Assembly: GCA_001770205.1 (NCBI GenBank) | Contig: MEQL01000051.1 | Coordinates: 16,984-80,983, forward strand | Direction: 5' to 3' | Length of the DNA: 64,000 bases | Source: Bdellovibrionales bacterium RIFOXYD12_FULL_39_22 | Lineage (GTDB): Bacteria; Bdellovibrionota; Bacteriovoracia; Bacteriovoracales; Bacteriovoracaceae | Part shown: positions 1-8,762 of the stretch, piece after piece | How the letters are laid out: each line of letters starts with the position of its first letter | Numbering within the stretch: the first letter of the stretch is position 1 | Made by a program: the position numbers and the translations under genes | The notes under the pieces: generated by a model | What the model saw: the letters and a program-made list of their open reading frames with translations, nothing else | Databases searched by the model: none | Told to the model about the DNA's origin: nothing

Positions 1-1899
1 TCGGCCAATAATAGGCCCTCCGCGAAAAGTACCATCTTTTTGTCCAATCCCATTGATAATAAACTCGGAAAATTTTAAAGAAAATTTTCCATCTTTCTTG
101 GATTTTACGGCCTCATCTTCTAGATATAGATCCTCTTGTTGCATTTCCAAGGCCCGCGCAACTAATTTAAAAATTTGATCTCTCGCATCTTCTGCCGCTC
201 GCTTGACCGCATTTCCACAAGACCAAGTTATATGTGAGGCCACGGTTTGCCACTCATAGGGATTGCGATCGGTGTCGGGAGTTTCACAGCGAATTTTATG
301 CGGAGGAACAGATAAAATTTCGGCGGCAATCTGTGCCATAACAGTGAAATAGCCTTGGCCAATTTCCATGGCCGATAGCAAAATATTTAAACTTCCATCT
401 TCATTAAATTTTAAAAAACAAGAAGAAGAGGCATTAGGGGGCATGGCCGGGGCCTTCCAAAATAGAGAAAAACCTTTTCCATGAACAATGTTGGATTTAT
501 TCTTATTATCCTCTGGATATTTTTTCCCCCACTCTATTGCTTTTGCTACTTTGGTTATACATTCATGTAATCCATTGGGATTCATACTAGCACCATAGGC
601 CAATTTATCTCCCTCTGCGATCGCATTTTTTAAACGAAAATCCACAGCATCTAATTTTAATTTTTTGGCCATCTCGTTAATGTGCGACTCCAGTCCAAAT
701 AGAAATTCTGAATAACCAAACCCACGATATGGCCCACCAGGTGGCAAATTAGTATAGACACAAACTGAATCAATTTTTACGTTGGCAATTCGGTAAGGGC
801 CAGTGGCGGAAAGGCCGGCAGCATTAACCACGTTTGCGCCATATTCTACATACGCCCCCGCATCCCAATAAAGTAACTGCTCTAGCGCTGTAATCGTTCC
901 ATCTTTTTTTACTCCCATTTTAATTTTAGCATGCACTCCTTGGCGCTGATAGGTATTATAAAACTCTTGTGAGCGACTCCAAATTACTTTTACTGGCAGG
1001 CCGCGCACACAGGTGGCCAAGGCCGCCGCCAAAATTTCCATGGAGACTCCGGCCTTTCCACCAAAACCTCCTCCTACATAGGGAGTGATAACTCGAATAT
1101 CTTTGTGGGTAAAACCCAATGGGGCCAAGGCCTCAACAAAAAGATGTCGCTGTGTATGAGGTGATTGCGATGCTGTCCACATAGTAAGACGGCCAGAGTG
1201 ATCGCACAATCCAACCGAGGCATGAGTTTCAATTGCACAGTGAGCATAGCGAGGAACGGTATATTCATCTTCTAAGATATAGTCGGCCTCTTGAAAACCA
1301 CTTTCCAAATCGCCCTTTCTAATTTTACGAAAATGGGCAATATTGGAGTTATCTTGCGGAAAAAACCAAGGAACATGAGTATATTCGGAGAGTTTAGGGT
1401 GAATCATATTTTTAGGATTATGGCCAAATTCCTTCTCACTACTTCGTTTATTTTCTTTTTTACTGCTTAATCCCAAGGCATCATAAACGGACAAAATTGG
1501 TTTAAGCTCTTCATATTTTACTTCCACCAATTTGGCGGCCCTTTGGGCGGTGGCCTCGTCACGAGCGATAACTGCCGCGACTTGCTCTCCGATAAAACGC
1601 ACCCGATCCTGGGCAAAAATATAGCGATCATGCATATAAAGGCCAAAGCGGAAAGGAAATTCATTTCCCGTAACTACACGAACTACTCCTGGAATTTTTT
1701 CTGCCTTTTTCGTATTGATAGATAAAATTTTTGCATGAGCATAAGGTGATTCTACAATAGCAGCATAAAGTAGAGAATTTCCAAAATCAATATCATCGAC
1801 ATATTTTGCCGCCCCAGTAATCTTCTCTTTCCCATCCACTCGTTTTGTATTTTTTCCAATGTATTTGAATTTAGCAGATGCCTGATTATCTTCCTTCAC
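1..1899 (-). CDS. Molybdenum hydroxylase large (molybdopterin-binding) subunit, xanthine dehydrogenase family, partial
   Basis: This is the catalytic Mo-cofactor subunit of a three-subunit hydroxylase that uses water to hydroxylate N-heterocycles or aldehydes. The frame is open from 1899 to the left edge (633 residues), so the C-terminus is missing. Seen: an N-terminal KRVDGKEKITGAAKYV segment typical of the family, an ETHA motif near residue 224 and GGGFGGK at about 276-282. I chose the GTG at 1899 because AGGAGG lies 8 nt upstream; it overlaps the 3' end of the iron-sulfur subunit gene by 14 nt, implying translational coupling. Substrate cannot be read from the sequence: xanthine dehydrogenase is the best-known relative, but purine, nicotinate or aldehyde hydroxylases share these motifs. 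Confidence 0.9.
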   Translation of the reverse strand, partial: MKEDNQASAKFKYIGKNTKRVDGKEKITGAAKYVDDIDFGNSLLYAAIVESPYAHAKILSINTKKAEKIPGVVRVVTGNEFPFRFGLYMHDRYIFAQDRVRFIGEQVAAVIARDEATAQRAAKLVEVKYEELKPILSVYDALGLSSKKENKRSSEKEFGHNPKNMIHPKLSEYTHVPWFFPQDNSNIAHFRKIRKGDLESGFQEADYILEDEYTVPRYAHCAIETHASVGLCDHSGRLTMWTASQSPHTQRHLFVEALAPLGFTHKDIRVITPYVGGGFGGKAGVSMEILAAALATCVRGLPVKVIWSRSQEFYNTYQRQGVHAKIKMGVKKDGTITALEQLLYWDAGAYVEYGANVVNAAGLSATGPYRIANVKIDSVCVYTNLPPGGPYRGFGYSEFLFGLESHINEMAKKLKLDAVDFRLKNAIAEGDKLAYGASMNPNGLHECITKVAKAIEWGKKYPEDNKNKSNIVHGKGFSLFWKAPAMPPNASSSCFLKFNEDGSLNILLSAMEIGQGYFTVMAQIAAEILSVPPHKIRCETPDTDRNPYEWQTVASHITWSCGNAVKRAAEDARDQIFKLVARALEMQQEDLYLEDEAVKSKKDGKFSLKFSEFIINGIGQKDGTFRGGPIIGR

Positions 1900-2380
1900 A
1901 ACCACATCCTCCTTTCTTCCCCTCATGTTCACACTTGCAAACCTGTGCAATAGCATCAATGATGGGAGTATATCCGGTACAACGACAAAGATTTCCGGCC
2001 AATGCCTCCCGTATCTCTTCCACTGATGGACAACAATTGTTTTCTAACAACTCATGGGCCGCAACAATAAATCCTGGAGCGCAATAGCCACATTGAAAAG
2101 AGTTATTATCCAGGAGTTTTTCTTGAATAGGAGAGATTCCATTTTGCATTAATCCTTCCAGCGTAGTGATCTCATGGCCTGCGACTTCTACCGCTAGCAC
2201 TAGACAACTTTTCACACTTTTACCATCAAGTAAAATAGTGCAAGCGCCACAATCTCCTCGATCACAACCACATTTGGGACTGGTGAGACCTAAGCGTTTG
2301 CGCAATACCTCAAGTAAAATTTCAGAAGGGTTAACTTCTAATGATCGTTTTTCGCCGTTTAATACAAATGAGATTTTCAT
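1886..2380 (-). CDS. Molybdenum hydroxylase small [2Fe-2S] subunit (XdhC/CoxS type)
   Basis: 164 residues, the usual length for the iron-sulfur subunit that passes electrons from the Mo centre to FAD. Plant-type cluster ligands are C39, C44, C47 and C59 (CGCDRGDCGAC region). The second cluster uses C97/C100 (QCGYC) and C132/C134 (NLCRCTGY). The tail is rich in extra cysteine and glycine (CKCEHEGKKGGCGC), which is not needed for the two clusters and may be a metal-binding extension. The gene overlaps the FAD subunit upstream by 4 nt and the large subunit downstream by 14 nt, so all three subunits are probably made together. Confidence 0.95.
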   Translation of the reverse strand: MKISFVLNGEKRSLEVNPSEILLEVLRKRLGLTSPKCGCDRGDCGACTILLDGKSVKSCLVLAVEVAGHEITTLEGLMQNGISPIQEKLLDNNSFQCGYCAPGFIVAAHELLENNCCPSVEEIREALAGNLCRCTGYTPIIDAIAQVCKCEHEGKKGGCGCEGR

Positions 2381-3273
2381 AGATGAGTGATTCCATAGTG
2401 AGGCCCATGGCCTTTTAATCTTTCGTCTGCAATTATTAATGCACGGCCTAACATCACTTTTGACATGTGCATTCGATATTTGGCAGTAGCACGAATATCG
2501 GTAATAGGAGATATTTCTTGCTCCACCAAATCATATGCCTGTTTTAAAAGCGCAGTATTAATTTCATGGCCATTTAAAAGCTTTTCAATTTTTCCTGCGC
2601 GCACCGGTATTGGTGCAACTGCTCCAAATGCAATTCGATATTGTTTGTTAGCAAGTGCCAACACGGAAATAGAGGCCTGGGCCAAATCCTCTCCTTGGTA
2701 GCGGCCAAGCTTTATGTAGCATCCGGCCTGTTCATTGGACGGAAGAGGAATAGTTACTCCCAGCACCAACTCTCCTTTTTTAAGGGCCGTCTTTTTGGGT
2801 GCTACAAACCATTTGCTTATTGGTACCACTCTACTTCCTCCTTTCAATGATCTTAGTTCCACCTTGGCATCATAAACTGCCAAGATGGTACCACTATCCA
2901 TGGATGGAACTGCTGAGCAAATGTTTCCCACCAGCGTGGCCCGATTACGAATGGCCACTGAGGCCACCGTTTTGCTCATCTCCATTACTAGCGGTAGGCG
3001 CTTATTGATTAGCTCACTATTAATTAAATCCGAAAAGGTAACAAGTGCTCCCAAGAAAATACTTTTTTTATCTTTTGCCAGTGCTATGGAATTGAGTCCT
3101 TTAATGTTTTTTAGATCGATCAAATTTTTGCAAATAGCGCGCTCTTCTTTTAGGTTGCAGATGAGATCAGTTCCTCCGGCCAGAGGGAGAGCATTTTTTT
3201 CTTTTGCTAGCAGGGAAAGCGCCCCTTTTAAATCATTTGGGCAATGATAAACAAAGTCTGATGTTATGGCCAT
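2377..3273 (-). CDS. Molybdenum hydroxylase FAD-binding subunit (XdhB/CoxM type)
   Basis: 298 residues from the ATG at 3273; a longer frame begins at 3306, but GGAGAG sits just before 3273 and the downstream start gives the family's normal N-terminus (MAITSDFVYHCP). The FAD-binding signatures PLAGGTDL (near the N-terminus) and RNRATLVGNICSAVPSMD are present, followed by a CO-dehydrogenase-flavoprotein C-terminal domain. The role is to accept electrons from the [2Fe-2S] subunit and pass them to NAD or another acceptor. It overlaps the cyclase-family hydrolase gene upstream by 10 nt, which ties that hydrolase to the hydroxylase. Confidence 0.93.
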   Translation of the reverse strand: MAITSDFVYHCPNDLKGALSLLAKEKNALPLAGGTDLICNLKEERAICKNLIDLKNIKGLNSIALAKDKKSIFLGALVTFSDLINSELINKRLPLVMEMSKTVASVAIRNRATLVGNICSAVPSMDSGTILAVYDAKVELRSLKGGSRVVPISKWFVAPKKTALKKGELVLGVTIPLPSNEQAGCYIKLGRYQGEDLAQASISVLALANKQYRIAFGAVAPIPVRAGKIEKLLNGHEINTALLKQAYDLVEQEISPITDIRATAKYRMHMSKVMLGRALIIADERLKGHGPHYGITHL

Positions 3274-4091
3274 TTGCTCTCTCCGGTCATGGCCACAATT
3301 CGGCACATTGCTGATTCTAATTCAATGCCTTTTAACGGAAAACATCCAATCCAAGCGCGCTTATTTTTTATCAAATTTATTTCTCCACCTAAGTTTTCTG
3401 CATGCACAATGCCTTTGGGGAAAAGTTTTAAATGCATTACTTGATAATAAATATCTTGTGGAAAAAATTCATCCCAACTTTTTCCATACTCACTTTTTAT
3501 TTTTGCCTCTGCTTCCAAAAATTTACTTGGATGCCATTGGCGAATAATTGTATTCATGGGGTGATCCGCGCTACCACAATCTACTCCAATCCAATTAATC
3601 TCCATATCCATGCACCACTGATGAAATTCTGGAGCAGGCCCTGGGTGTTTTACAAAATAGCGAATTTCATCACAATTTGGTTGATCCCAGGCATATCTGT
3701 TATAACCAGTATTGATAATTAAAATATCTCCTTTTTTTACCTCTACTCGATCCGTGATCATCTTTGGTGTATATAGACTATAATCAGAAACAGCATCAGA
3801 AATATCTACGACAACTCCTGGCCCTACCCACTCATCAAGAGGAACCTTCCCAATGGCCCTTCCCGCAGAATAAAAGTGAATCTCTCCATCCATATGGGTT
3901 CCCACATGATTGGAAGTGGTAATAATTTGGCCATTGGCGCCCTGCCCCATATGTGCTCCTGCAATTCGTTTAAAATATTGAATCCCAAAAGGCATATAGG
4001 AAGGCCAGGGAGGAGTGTGAATACTCAAATCCTGTGTCAAATCATAAATGCGAAATCCATTCATCATTTCTAAAAATTTGGTTGATTCCAT
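3264..4091 (-). CDS. Cyclase-family metal-dependent hydrolase (kynurenine formamidase/isatin hydrolase-like)
   Basis: 275 residues. The start at 4091 is preceded by AGGAG; an upstream in-frame TTG (4109) would place that ribosome site inside the coding region. The metal-binding signature HxGTHxDxxxH is seen as H62, H66, D68 and H72. Members of this PF04199-type family hydrolyse cyclic or aryl amides, for example N-formylkynurenine or isatin. Here the gene overlaps the molybdenum hydroxylase FAD gene and follows the oxamate carbamoyltransferase-type genes by about 90 nt. I infer a ring-opening amidohydrolase acting on a hydroxylated N-heterocycle; the actual substrate is unknown. Confidence 0.85.
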   Translation of the reverse strand: MESTKFLEMMNGFRIYDLTQDLSIHTPPWPSYMPFGIQYFKRIAGAHMGQGANGQIITTSNHVGTHMDGEIHFYSAGRAIGKVPLDEWVGPGVVVDISDAVSDYSLYTPKMITDRVEVKKGDILIINTGYNRYAWDQPNCDEIRYFVKHPGPAPEFHQWCMDMEINWIGVDCGSADHPMNTIIRQWHPSKFLEAEAKIKSEYGKSWDEFFPQDIYYQVMHLKLFPKGIVHAENLGGEINLIKNKRAWIGCFPLKGIELESAMCRIVAMTGESKWP

Positions 4092-4185
4092 TTTATTTCT
4101 CCTAATCAAAGTGTGATCTTAAAAGGATAAGAAATTAGATAGAAGTACGCAATGAATTTCAGTGAGCTATATTAGATATGGATCT

Positions 4186-5595
4186 TTAATGGGATAATAA
4201 CCCTTTCACAAATTCTTCATAGGCCAATTTAAAAGGCATGGCCGGTGCAGATAAGACTCCGGCACCTACCTGTCCTATCCCTGCTTTCTTGTGAGCAACT
4301 CCCGTATCAATAAAGGGCAAAATATTCTTTTCCACCACCTTAATTAGATCGATTCCCGTAGGAGTTCCTCGGAAATTTAAGTAAGGAATTTGATAAACAC
4401 TGTTTTCTCCTACCGAAATTTCATACATCTGCATCGTATAATTGATAGCATCTTGAGCTACCCCGCCCACAAATTGCACAATGGCCGGTGAGGCGGCAAT
4501 CGCAAATCCACCTAGCCCGGCAGTTTCGGTTATTGCACTATCTCCAATATCTGGATTGGCATCTGCTTTTGAAAAACCGGGGAAAAAGAGAGCATCTGGA
4601 ACTTCTGCCGGGCCGACAAACCACCGGCCATTCATCGCAGATAATTGAATCCCAAAATCAGTTCCATTTCGCGCCATGGCCGTCAACATAGAACTATTTT
4701 CAATTCCGCGCGCAGCATCCAACGAAACTTTGGAGGCCGGCATAGAAAGATTTAAAAAGAAATGATCATTACCATTAATAAAATTTAAAACATCAATTTG
4801 CGCTTGACGCTCGGCCTTGGTTTTTAAAATATGAGGAGCAATACTACGATAAAACAAGGATGTCCCTGCACGATTTCTATTATGTAATTCATCTCCCATA
4901 TGCAATGCCTGAGCAATAATATTTTTTAAATCCACTGGCCCTGCAAAAGAGATTGCTTCTTTCAATATTGGGTATAAAGTCTTTTCCATCCAGCGAAGCT
5001 TGGTGATAACTTCCAAAGAATAGGCACCATAGCGCAAAACTTTACCCAAACCTTCATTCATGGTGCAATATGCGCGATTTTTATATTCGCTATTTTCCAA
5101 AATAAAAACTGGCATTGAAAAAGAAACCACACCGGCCATCGGCCCAACAGTTTGATGTTCGTGACAAGGAGAATATTCAACTTGAGAAGAAGCGGCCAAA
5201 CTTGCTGCATCCTCCTCATTATGGGCCAACCCCTCATATAACAATGCCCCAATAATCGCCCCCCTCATAGGTCCACACATTCGTGCCCACTCAATAGGTG
5301 GGCCGGCATGTAAGATTAGATTTTTTTTCATCCCAGGAATAACCTCTCCTGCCTGGGCCAGGCCGATTAACATCGGCCTTCCTCTATTTACAATTGCTAG
5401 CGCTTTGAGATTAGCGGCCTCAATTTTACTTCGATTTTTCTCCAATAGTTCTTGAAGTTTTTTGTCAAAAACCAGCGGAGGTTTCCAATCTACGTGCAAT
5501 GACTTTGCCCCATGTGCTAGTGCGGTTTGGTGAAAACTTTCAATGCCCAAATTTATAATTTTTAATTTTTCTTTTAATAATTTATTACTACTCAT
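4186..5595 (-). CDS. allG: DUF1116 protein, AllG (YlbE)-type subunit of oxamate carbamoyltransferase
   Basis: 469 residues, full length for the DUF1116 family. Conserved-looking blocks include ARMCGPMRGAIIGALLYEG and YSPCHEHQTVGPMAGVV. In E. coli the homologues AllF, AllG and AllH (formerly FdrA, YlbE, YlbF) are reported to act together as an oxamate carbamoyltransferase in anaerobic allantoin use, interconverting oxalurate and oxamate with carbamoyl phosphate. The start has GAGGAA upstream and lies 2 nt after the FdrA stop, so coupling is likely. The gene order AllH-AllF-AllG supports the assignment; the substrate in this organism is inferred. Confidence 0.88.
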   Translation of the reverse strand: MSSNKLLKEKLKIINLGIESFHQTALAHGAKSLHVDWKPPLVFDKKLQELLEKNRSKIEAANLKALAIVNRGRPMLIGLAQAGEVIPGMKKNLILHAGPPIEWARMCGPMRGAIIGALLYEGLAHNEEDAASLAASSQVEYSPCHEHQTVGPMAGVVSFSMPVFILENSEYKNRAYCTMNEGLGKVLRYGAYSLEVITKLRWMEKTLYPILKEAISFAGPVDLKNIIAQALHMGDELHNRNRAGTSLFYRSIAPHILKTKAERQAQIDVLNFINGNDHFFLNLSMPASKVSLDAARGIENSSMLTAMARNGTDFGIQLSAMNGRWFVGPAEVPDALFFPGFSKADANPDIGDSAITETAGLGGFAIAASPAIVQFVGGVAQDAINYTMQMYEISVGENSVYQIPYLNFRGTPTGIDLIKVVEKNILPFIDTGVAHKKAGIGQVGAGVLSAPAMPFKLAYEEFVKGLLSH

Positions 5596-5597
5596 CT

Positions 5598-7133
5598 TTA
5601 AATTCCTCTAATGATTTTAGTTGCCAAATGTGCGGCCTGTGCATTGGTAAAAACAACCACTACCCCACTCTCCTTGAGCATTTTAATCAACTCTTGTCGG
5701 TTTTGAGGATCACTATCAGTTCCAGTGACAAAACAGATAATGGGAATATGAGGCGCAAGTTTTTTTGCTTTTACTACCGTGGGAATAAACTCTCTTTGCG
5801 GATCTAAATTAGCTCCATGTCCAATTACCAAGTCCAAAATTATAAGAGCGGTATCTGGCCGAGCAATTTCTTCTAAAATACGACGATTTCGCAAAGAAAA
5901 ATCAATCATGGGGTGAGGTCGGCCCTTGGTAAATTCATCTTCTCCCAAATCAACAATACAATTTCCCTGCGAAATATTAGAATTGGCCAAAGTGGCAATC
6001 CCACTGGCCGGAGTATTAGAATATAGGGAGCTAATACCTGCTTCTTGTAAAATAAGTTGCGTCTCATAACAAAAAGTTCCACCGCTATATAGCGCCCGAA
6101 TGTATTTGTCGCCAGATGTTACATTTTTTATAGAGGTAACATCGTTATTGCATTCTAATTGCGCCCTAGGATCTACTAACCGACATGCCAGCAATGCTCC
6201 CTCTTCTAGCGTTTTTCCATAAATCATGTGATGTTTTTCTACGATCTCTTTTGTGGCGCCTAAAAAAACTGCCACCACCGGATACTTACAGCTGGCCACT
6301 TTTTTTCCAATTTCCTCTAAAACAGTCTGATGTGGCGGCTTGGCCACTAGCAAAATAACTTTGGTATTTTCGTCTTGTTCGAGCATTTCAAAGGCCTGCA
6401 AAAAAGAGATGCCTCCGATTTTTTCTTTTATATCTCGTCCCCCAGTGCCCAATGCATGAGAAATTCCGCCTCCCATATTGTGAATAAGTGATGTTACTTC
6501 CTGCATTCCAGTGCCAGAGGCGCCGACAACTCCAATTTTACCAAGGCGCACGCTATTGGCGAAGGCCAGAGGAACTCCTCCAATAATTGCCGTACCACAA
6601 TCTGGCCCCATCACCAAAAGCTGCCTTTTTTGCGCCAAAAGTTTTAATTTCAGTTCTTCTTCTATGGTTATGTTGTCTGAAAATAGCATCACATTCTGGC
6701 CAACGGTAAGAGCGGAAAAAGCTTGGGAATATGCGAATTTACCAGCAGTGGAGATTACTACTAAATTAGCACTTGGCATGATTTTGTATGCACTCTCCAA
6801 TGATGTAACGGCAAAACTGCCATTTTTCTCAGAGGATAATGTACCTCGTTTTTTTTTGGATTGAAGGAGTAATTCCTCTGCTTCATTTAATCTTTTGCTA
6901 GCAATTTCTTCATCACGGCCCAAGAGTACCAGTAATAAATCACTATCGGATACATTTGCAAAATCTTCGATATAAAGTCCTGCCGCCTTTAAAATTAATA
7001 AATTTTCCGCACTGCCCATAACTACTGCAGAATCAATTACGCCCTCCATCTCTCTGATCTTCTTAGAAATGATCATCAAGGAGATGGAATCGAAATAATC
7101 ACCTTTTTTTACAATTCCTTTAGTTACACTCAT
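5598..7133 (-). CDS. fdrA: FdrA/AllF-type protein, acyl-CoA synthetase-like subunit of oxamate carbamoyltransferase
   Basis: 511 residues from the ATG at 7133, which has TTGGAG 7 nt upstream; the longer frame starting at 7163 would lie deeper inside the upstream gene. The fold is related to the alpha subunit of succinyl-CoA synthetase, with a glycine-rich VGASGTGMQEV nucleotide-type loop, the FdrA block MGPDCGTAIIGG and a GTGGRDI block. It overlaps the DUF2877 gene by 14 nt and is followed by DUF1116 after 2 nt, matching the allF-allG pair of enterobacteria. No carbamate kinase (AllK type) is seen in the window, so how ATP would be recovered is not shown. Confidence 0.9.
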   Translation of the reverse strand: MSVTKGIVKKGDYFDSISLMIISKKIREMEGVIDSAVVMGSAENLLILKAAGLYIEDFANVSDSDLLLVLLGRDEEIASKRLNEAEELLLQSKKKRGTLSSEKNGSFAVTSLESAYKIMPSANLVVISTAGKFAYSQAFSALTVGQNVMLFSDNITIEEELKLKLLAQKRQLLVMGPDCGTAIIGGVPLAFANSVRLGKIGVVGASGTGMQEVTSLIHNMGGGISHALGTGGRDIKEKIGGISFLQAFEMLEQDENTKVILLVAKPPHQTVLEEIGKKVASCKYPVVAVFLGATKEIVEKHHMIYGKTLEEGALLACRLVDPRAQLECNNDVTSIKNVTSGDKYIRALYSGGTFCYETQLILQEAGISSLYSNTPASGIATLANSNISQGNCIVDLGEDEFTKGRPHPMIDFSLRNRRILEEIARPDTALIILDLVIGHGANLDPQREFIPTVVKAKKLAPHIPIICFVTGTDSDPQNRQELIKMLKESGVVVVFTNAQAAHLATKIIRGI

Positions 7134-8004
7134 AAAAAAACTCCAATTTATCATTGCGTTCAAGCGTCATACAAAGGCCTACCATAAAATCAACCCCGGA
7201 GGAACTTCCATAGGTGGACAAATGATCTACGGCCGTCGATAACCTTTCTATCGGCCCTTGATTTAAGGCAGAGAGCAACTCTTTTACGGTAATAGATACT
7301 CTTCCTCTACTGGCCCAAAATAACTGCGCCGTGGAAATCAAATTTGGTCCTTGCGCCAGATGGAAAATCATTTCACCTACTTTATCTGGATTAAAACAAG
7401 TCTCTTTTCTTGTCAGATAGATAAAACGCAATCCTACCATTACTCCCGTCAAGAAATCATCTCCTGTAGGCGTTAACCCCCCCCCCAGGCCCGCAAGCAC
7501 GACAACTCCTTCTTTCCAACTGGAAGAAAAAAACAATGCAACACCTTGTACAAAATGATTCAACAAAGTGCGATCAAAGGTACTTCTTTTCAAAGCACTT
7601 ATATCGCTACCACTACCCACGTCCTGCAAAAGATAAACGCTATCTGCACACTTTGCATAACTTAAAATTAATTTTTTAAACTCAGCTACCCGACATCCCC
7701 AATCCTTCTCACTCTCAATTTCCATTTTTGAGCAATAAACTTTTCTAACGTTAGCTGGGAAATTGGGTAATATCTCAACACTAACAACAGACTCTTGGCG
7801 GTAATAATCAAGAATTGGAGGACAAACTTCAATATTCCCAGGCCCTGCGCCAATCACTGATGAAACGAGTGAAATAAGCCTTTCACTGTTTGGATCATAA
7901 AAGTTGATCACCGATGAAAAGCATGAATGCTTGAGGTAGCTACCAGCAACAATTGCGTCTCCACAACTAATAATTAAATGATTACTACTTTGACTGTTGA
8001 TCAT
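7120..8004 (-). CDS. allH: DUF2877 protein, AllH (YlbF)-type subunit of oxamate carbamoyltransferase
   Basis: 294 residues. The family block LGGGLTPTGDDFLTG is intact; its Gly-Gly-Gly is encoded by an uninterrupted run of ten G (C at 7477-7486 on the plus strand), unusual in this A+T-rich DNA. The gene begins 20 nt inside the end of the isochorismatase gene and ends 14 nt inside fdrA, so the chain hydrolase-AllH-AllF-AllG is probably translated as a unit. The start has no strong ribosome site, consistent with coupling to the upstream gene. The partner role in oxamate carbamoyltransferase is from the E. coli homologues; a frame change in the G-run would truncate it. Confidence 0.85.
   Translation of the reverse strand: MINSQSSNHLIISCGDAIVAGSYLKHSCFSSVINFYDPNSERLISLVSSVIGAGPGNIEVCPPILDYYRQESVVSVEILPNFPANVRKVYCSKMEIESEKDWGCRVAEFKKLILSYAKCADSVYLLQDVGSGSDISALKRSTFDRTLLNHFVQGVALFFSSSWKEGVVVLAGLGGGLTPTGDDFLTGVMVGLRFIYLTRKETCFNPDKVGEMIFHLAQGPNLISTAQLFWASRGRVSITVKELLSALNQGPIERLSTAVDHLSTYGSSSGVDFMVGLCMTLERNDKLEFFYECN
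7477..7486. repeat. C10/G10 homopolymer inside the DUF2877 (allH) gene
   Basis: Ten consecutive C on the plus strand, read as G10 on the coding strand, covering three GGG glycine codons and one base of the preceding leucine codon. The reading frame is intact at ten bases. Tracts of this kind are hot spots for slipped-strand changes in other bacteria. Confidence 0.95.
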
Positions 8005-8566
8005 CTTTTAAAAGTTTTACCATCTGTTTGAATTCTACCGAATCGGCCCGCTGCAAAAGATAAAATAGCAACGTTTCGGTATTTAAAATATAAGCACCGG
8101 CGCGTTCCATCAGTTCTAGGCCATTTTTCCAACGCAGCTTATTCGAGGAGAGGCAACAATCATTAACCACAACAACTTTGTATTTTTTTTTGATTAGATC
8201 TAATACTGTTTGCAAAACACAGATGTGAGTTTCTAGGCCAAAAACAATGGCCAAGGGCCGCTTTTTTTTATTAAGTTTTTTTAAATTCTCCAAAAAAGTT
8301 GAAGTTTTGCAACAACTAAAAGTAACCTTATCTGTAAATGCTGGCCCATCCCAAATTGCCAAGATGTCCCGGTCGGTAGGGCCTAATCCTTTCACGTAAT
8401 GTTCAGTCCCAATCATTGGTACTTTGAGCATTTTCAGCATCGAAATCGTTAGCAAAATATTCTTTTTTGCCACTTTTAAAACTTTCTCCTCGATGAGTGG
8501 ATAAAATTTCTCCTGAAGATCGACCACTACTAAAAAAGCATTCTCTGCCTTCAACTTCTCCCACAT
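7985..8566 (-). CDS. Isochorismatase-family cysteine hydrolase
   Basis: 193 residues. The start at 8566 is chosen because GGAGG stands 5 nt upstream; the in-frame ATG at 8578 overlaps that site. The cysteine-hydrolase triad is visible as D16 (VVVDLQEKF), K80 (FTDKVTF) and C116 (LETHICVLQT). Relatives hydrolyse nicotinamide, N-carbamoyl compounds, ureidoacrylate, oxamate-like amides or isochorismate. It is the first gene of the minus-strand catabolic operon and overlaps allH by 20 nt, so an amidase or carbamoyl-amide hydrolase role in the same pathway is likely. The substrate is unknown. Confidence 0.88.
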   Translation of the reverse strand: MWEKLKAENAFLVVVDLQEKFYPLIEEKVLKVAKKNILLTISMLKMLKVPMIGTEHYVKGLGPTDRDILAIWDGPAFTDKVTFSCCKTSTFLENLKKLNKKKRPLAIVFGLETHICVLQTVLDLIKKKYKVVVVNDCCLSSNKLRWKNGLELMERAGAYILNTETLLFYLLQRADSVEFKQMVKLLKDDQQSK

Positions 8567-8705
8567 ATAAACCTCCATGATTTGATAAATTTGTTAAATT
8601 TCTGAAATACTTTTTTTTATCCATGAAAATATTACTCTTTTTCCCTAGATCGTTAAGTAGTTTTATCAAAACAGAGCTATTTTTCTCCAAGATCTTCAGC
8701 AATCG

Positions 8706-8734
8706 TTGATTTGTCCCAAATAATCGTGTAGTCT
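8706..8734 (+). promoter_or_regulatory. Possible sigma-70-type promoter of the amylase gene
   Basis: TTGATT and TAGTCT separated by 17 nt, about 30 nt upstream of the amylase start. The -10 match is weak, so this is tentative. Confidence 0.3.
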
Positions 8735-8762
8735 CCGGTAGGCCACTTATCTCTGGGGGAGT

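Noticed and set aside
8403..8702. A 99-residue minus-strand frame overlapping the start of the isochorismatase-type gene
   Set aside because: It overlaps the better gene in another frame, has low-complexity Lys/Ser content and no ribosome site.
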